Assembly (NCBI RefSeq): GCF_025717005.1
Contig: NZ_JAOVZU010000007.1
Coordinates: forward strand, 219,751-283,750
DNA from: Actinotalea endophytica
GTDB taxonomy: Bacteria > Actinomycetota > Actinomycetes > Actinomycetales > Cellulomonadaceae
Direction of reading: 5' to 3'
Length of the DNA stretch: 64,000 bases
Shown here: positions 60,714-64,000 of the stretch, in pieces
Position numbering within the stretch: position 1 is the first letter of the stretch
Layout of the letters: each line of letters starts with the position of its first letter
Made by a program: the position numbers and the translations under genes
Notes under the pieces: generated by a model
Told to the model about the DNA's origin: nothing
Seen by the model: the letters and a program-made list of their open reading frames with translations, nothing else
Databases searched by the model: none

Positions 60714-63599
60714 TCATCCGGCCACGAAGGTGTACTCGCCGGATCCGACCGTGAAGGCCGCATAGCCGTCGGCCACGGCGCCCGCGACCGCACCCCGCGG
60801 AGCGTGCACCGACCGGCCGTCGGCCACCGGCACCATCACGGTCGCCGTCGAACCGACCGGCACCTCGACGGTGAGGGTCAGCTCGTCGCCGGCCAGCGTC
60901 CACGCCGACGACACCTCGCCGATCACCGTCTGGATCGAGGCGGACGCCTCGGTCAGGTCACCCACCACGTACGGCTTGATCTGGATGTCGCGGTAGGCGA
61001 CACCGGTGTTCTGGATGCCGGCGACGTACTCGTACAGCCAGTCGTCGATGGTTCCGCGGAATGCGTGGTCGTGCGACCGCGCACCCGAGGTCCAGTTCTC
61101 CCAGTAGGTGTCGACGACGATCTCCTCGCCACCGGAGGCGATGCTGCCGTCCAGGGTCAGGAACCAGTAACCCCAGCCCGGGAACGTCGGGTTCTCGGCC
61201 GCGGCGTACGCGGTCTCGGCCCCGCCGCACTCGGTGAGCATCGGCAGGACGTCCTTGAGGACGACCGCACCGGTCGTGACGTGGTTCTCCTGGGTCACGG
61301 CCACGTCGTCGACGAGGTTGGTGCAGAGCTGGTCGCGGTACTCGTCGGGCACCAGACCCAGCTCGAGCGGCAGGACGTTGTCGGTCTGGAACTGGTTGGC
61401 GTTGATCGCGGCGAGCTCGTCCTCGCTGGGCGCAGGCCCCCAGCCCCCTGCGGCGGAGTACGGCCAGTCGTAGGTCGCGGTCGCCTCGTCGAAGTACGCG
61501 GCGTTGATCGCGTCCTTGACGTTCGCGGCGAACTCCTCGTAGCCGGCCGCGACGTCGTCGTGACCGAGCACGCGGGCGATCTCCGCCATGGACACGGCCG
61601 ACTCGTAGACGTACGCCGTGCCGACGATGATGTTGTTCACGCCGCTGCCGTAGGCCGGCTCATGGTCGCCCCACGTGCGGTACAGCGTCGTGTCGAACAG
61701 GTAGCCCGTCGCCGAGACCATGCCGACCCACTTGTCCATGTACGCCTTGAGGCCGTCCCAGTTCGCCTCGAGCGTGCTGACGTCACCGGTGCGCTGGTAC
61801 AGCGCGTAGTTGATCAGCGTGTAGCTGGAGGACCAGATCGGGTCGTCGGTGCGCCCGATGAACGGGTCGGACTGCGCCTCGCCGGGGGTCTCGTTCGGCA
61901 CGATCACCGGGATGCCACCGTCGTCGGCCTGGTTGGCCGTATGGTCGGCCATCCAGTTCTCCCAGAACGCGACCGACTGGAAGTTCATCAGCGAGTTGTC
62001 CGAGAAGAGCATCGCGTCAGAGGTCCACCCGCGCTTCTCGTACATCGGGGTGTCGGTCGGAATGGAGTGCAGGTTGTTCAGCAGAGACCGCACCATCGCC
62101 TCGTGGTACCGGTTCAGCAGCTCGTCGGAGCTGGTGAAGGTGCCGGTGGTCGCTACGTCGGAGTGCAGCACCTTGCCCTCGATCGAGGTCACCTCGACAC
62201 CCTCGGGGACGATCACCTGGACGAAGCGGTAGCCGTAGTAGCTGTAGCTCGGGGTGTAGGTCTCACCGTCGGTGTCGCCGCTGAGGACGTAGTGCGAGGT
62301 CTGTCGCGGCACCGTGCACCAACCCACCGTGCAGTCGACGTTCACCTGCCCGTCGGCGGCGAGCTTCTCGCCGTAGGAGATCGTGACCTCGGCGCCGGCC
62401 GGGCCGCTGAACCCGAGAGTCGCCCACCCGGCCGTGGTCTCGCCGAAGTCGTAGACCAGGGCGGTTCCGTCGGTCACCTCGAACGGGTCGCGCAGCGACG
62501 GCTCGGGCAGGGTGCCGACCACCCGGATCGGCTCCATCTCCTGGGCCTCGAGCGCCCCCGTTGGCGTGGTCGTCAGCAGCGCCTGCTGCCACGCCGAGTC
62601 GTCGAAGCCGGCCGTGGTCCAGCCCGGCTGCTCGTCCCGTGCGTCGTAGGTCTCGCCGTTCTTGAGCGAGTTCAGCAAGGTCGGGCCCTCGTCGGCCTTC
62701 CAGGAGTCGTCACTGACCAGCGTCGCGGTCCTGCCATCGACGTAGGTCACGTCCAGCTGGAGCTTCATCTCGGGCTCGCTCAGCCACGGCGCCTGGCTGA
62801 TGTCGTCGTCGCCGTAGGAGGAGTACTCGCCGCGGCCCAGGCTCACGCCGATGGCGTTGTCGCCCCTCTTCAGCATGTCGGTGACGTCGTAGGTCACGTA
62901 GAGGATCCGGGTGTCGTACGGCGTGTAGCCCGGGTCGAGCTCGTGGTCGCCCACCCGCTCACCGTTGATGAACGCCTTGTAGTAGCCGAGCCCCGAGATG
63001 TACAGGCGGGCGGAGGCGACCTTCTTGTTCGACAGTGCGAAGTCGGTGCGCAGCAACGGCTCGGGCGTCTCGGTGTCGACCACGCCGTCCAGACGGTCGA
63101 TGTCGCTGATGCCGATCCACTCGCCGCCGAACTCGGACACGTCGAGGAAGGCGGTCTCGAACCACGCGGGCTCGCTCCACCCGGAGGTGCGCCCGTGGTC
63201 CCACACCTTCACCGACCACCAGTACCGGGTCTGCGACTCCAGCGCGGTGCCGGCGTAGTCCACGTCGACCGAGTCGGTCGAGGCGACCTTGCCCGAGTCC
63301 CACACGTCGCCCTTCATCGAGCGGTTCGACGACACCTTGATCTCGTACGCGGTCTGTTCCGCGCCGTTGTACCTCGCGTCGACCACCCACGAGAACCGCG
63401 GCGTGGACTCGTCGATCCCGAGCGGGTTCGACAGCCGCTCCGTGGTCAGGTCCGCGACCGAGAGGCTGCTGTGCGAGCTTCCCGCCGCGGCGGGCAGAGC
63501 GAGCGCGAGTGGCAGCGCGACCGCACCGATGGCGGCCGTCGTGTACCGGGTCCGACGACGGACGGGCATGGCACCCGGTCCGCGCGCGGTCATCTGCAT
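60714..63599 (-). CDS. Secreted alpha-L-rhamnosidase, glycoside hydrolase family 78
   Basis: 961 residues. A basic N-terminus (RRRTR) and hydrophobic core AAIGAVALPLALALPAAAG form a signal peptide, so the enzyme is exported. N-terminal beta-sandwiches (DLTTERLSNPLGIDESTPRFSWVVDA, YWWSVKVWDHGRTSGWSEPAWFETA, YISGLGYYKAFINGERVGDHELDPGYTPYD) precede the (alpha/alpha)6 barrel. DTPMYEKRGWTSDAML holds the catalytic Glu of the family and DTYWENWTSGARSHDHAFRG the second acidic site. It removes terminal rhamnose from plant glycosides or polysaccharides. ATG 63599 follows GAGGAGA. Confidence 0.94.
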   Translation of the reverse strand: MQMTARGPGAMPVRRRTRYTTAAIGAVALPLALALPAAAGSSHSSLSVADLTTERLSNPLGIDESTPRFSWVVDARYNGAEQTAYEIKVSSNRSMKGDVWDSGKVASTDSVDVDYAGTALESQTRYWWSVKVWDHGRTSGWSEPAWFETAFLDVSEFGGEWIGISDIDRLDGVVDTETPEPLLRTDFALSNKKVASARLYISGLGYYKAFINGERVGDHELDPGYTPYDTRILYVTYDVTDMLKRGDNAIGVSLGRGEYSSYGDDDISQAPWLSEPEMKLQLDVTYVDGRTATLVSDDSWKADEGPTLLNSLKNGETYDARDEQPGWTTAGFDDSAWQQALLTTTPTGALEAQEMEPIRVVGTLPEPSLRDPFEVTDGTALVYDFGETTAGWATLGFSGPAGAEVTISYGEKLAADGQVNVDCTVGWCTVPRQTSHYVLSGDTDGETYTPSYSYYGYRFVQVIVPEGVEVTSIEGKVLHSDVATTGTFTSSDELLNRYHEAMVRSLLNNLHSIPTDTPMYEKRGWTSDAMLFSDNSLMNFQSVAFWENWMADHTANQADDGGIPVIVPNETPGEAQSDPFIGRTDDPIWSSSYTLINYALYQRTGDVSTLEANWDGLKAYMDKWVGMVSATGYLFDTTLYRTWGDHEPAYGSGVNNIIVGTAYVYESAVSMAEIARVLGHDDVAAGYEEFAANVKDAINAAYFDEATATYDWPYSAAGGWGPAPSEDELAAINANQFQTDNVLPLELGLVPDEYRDQLCTNLVDDVAVTQENHVTTGAVVLKDVLPMLTECGGAETAYAAAENPTFPGWGYWFLTLDGSIASGGEEIVVDTYWENWTSGARSHDHAFRGTIDDWLYEYVAGIQNTGVAYRDIQIKPYVVGDLTEASASIQTVIGEVSSAWTLAGDELTLTVEVPVGSTATVMVPVADGRSVHAPRGAVAGAVADGYAAFTVGSGEYTFVAG

Positions 63600-63762
63600 G
63601 ACTGTCTCCTCACAACACCGTTGTTGCCTGTCCCGCGCTCGGACACGAGCACGGGCAGCCCGCCTCACGGAGATCGAGACGGGCGCTCGAGGGCGCGCGG
63701 GGGCCACTCAGGGGCGCGCGCGGGGTTCCGGCACGGCGGCCGCGGCCGGGCGCCGAGATCAA

Positions 63763-63789
63763 TCGGTGCCGCATCTCGTGCGGCACCGA
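63763..63789. terminator. 11-bp hairpin upstream of the rhamnosidase
   Basis: TCGGTGCCGCA and TGCGGCACCGA pair perfectly around TCTCG. It is probably a second terminator or attenuator downstream of the sugar-binding protein gene. Confidence 0.5.
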
Positions 63790-63856
63790 CCACCAGGGGA
63801 GTGGAGCCTGACCGGCGGCGCCCGACCCGGCGCCTGTGGGGTGGTGCGTGCCCGGC

Positions 63857-63895
63857 CCCCCGGGTGCCCCGGCCGGTCAGCGGGGCACCCGGGGG
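63857..63895. terminator. 14-bp hairpin after the binding-protein gene
   Basis: CCCCCGGGTGCCCC (63857-63870) pairs exactly with GGGGCACCCGGGGG (63882-63895), loop 11 nt, 7 bases past the stop codon on the minus strand. Confidence 0.7.
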
Positions 63896-63901
63896 CGGGG
63901 G

Positions 63902-64000
63902 TCAGAAGTTGAAGTTGTCGATGTTGTCGGCGTTGAAGACGTAGGGGTCGCCGAGCACGACGATGCCGTCGGCGCCGACGGTGAAGTCGGTGACGTCGGA
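63902..64000 (-). CDS. Sugar ABC transporter substrate-binding protein, C-terminus (partial)
   Basis: 32 residues visible, ending VLGDPYVFNADNIDNFNF. This ending, with GxxxVFNxDNID near the C-terminus, is typical of periplasmic sugar-binding proteins of the rhamnose/ribose ABC type (RhaS-like). The position next to a rhamnosidase supports rhamnose uptake, which is inference. The rest lies outside the window. Confidence 0.65.
   Translation of the reverse strand, partial: SDVTDFTVGADGIVVLGDPYVFNADNIDNFNF

Noticed and set aside
60141..63944. 1267-residue plus-strand reading frame
   Set aside because: Antisense to the GH78 gene and crosses the poly-G tract; no domain pattern.

Overview
The window is very GC-rich, densely coded and full of 4-base ATGA/GTGA stop-start overlaps. 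Several features point to a high-GC actinobacterium: a HAIR-type heat-shock operator before clpB, an LppM-type lipoprotein, two septum-formation-domain proteins and a CebR-like LacI operator. The carbohydrate genes (GH65, GH78, sugar porter, sugar-binding protein) are compatible with a Cellulomonas-like soil organism; the genus is inference. I see no rRNA, tRNA, CRISPR array, insertion sequence or prophage.

Layout. 1-10.9 kb: a PadR regulator with its partner, a GNAT acetyltransferase, an ABC exporter translationally coupled to purT, a DedA protein, a HAD phosphatase, a YwiC-like protein, LemA with a membrane partner, and a YtrA-type GntR/ABC operon with its operator. 11-15.5 kb: pyrE, an SDR, exonuclease III, a proline-rich septum-formation protein, then a stand-alone GroES between two unrelated tandem-repeat blocks and next to a 22-bp perfect hairpin, and a glutaredoxin behind a CsoR-type operator. 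15.5-25.5 kb: a GH65 disaccharide phosphorylase coupled to a beta-phosphoglucomutase-like enzyme, clpB with its HAIR element, an LppM lipoprotein, a universal stress protein, a hydrolase and trmB. 25.5-33 kb: a lipoprotein, a Rieske protein, the DUF779/aldehyde dehydrogenase/GAF regulator set, and a GGDEF-EAL protein. 33-43.4 kb: a MarR regulator with a perfect palindromic operator, a large membrane-embedded serine hydrolase, a YihY/BrkB protein, and two more c-di-GMP proteins. 43.4-51.9 kb: small regulator-plus-target pairs (MerR/SRPBCC, HxlR/NmrA, ArsR-like, TetR/DHA2 exporter, XRE/alcohol dehydrogenase); the alcohol dehydrogenase carries a frameshift. 51.8-52.7 kb: two gene remnants, an MFS exporter and a GH78 rhamnosidase, lie back to back with both 5' ends missing. 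52.7-64 kb: a sugar/polyol catabolic region.

The most coherent signal is in that last region. The isomerase/oxidoreductase/GntR operon (55.6 to 52.7 kb) and the sugar porter gene (59.3 to 57.7 kb) have the same promoter plan: TTGACG, 18-bp spacer, TAT-rich -10, then two adjacent copies of TGGAGCGCTCCA. Each is followed by an about 56-nt leader, 82% identical between the two, that forms a hairpin with a covarying base pair and a near-identical 9-nt loop. A LacI regulator gene is divergent from the porter and is the likely repressor. Downstream are a secreted GH78 alpha-L-rhamnosidase and the C-terminus of a sugar ABC binding protein, separated from the LacI gene by an extreme poly-G tract that may be an assembly artefact.
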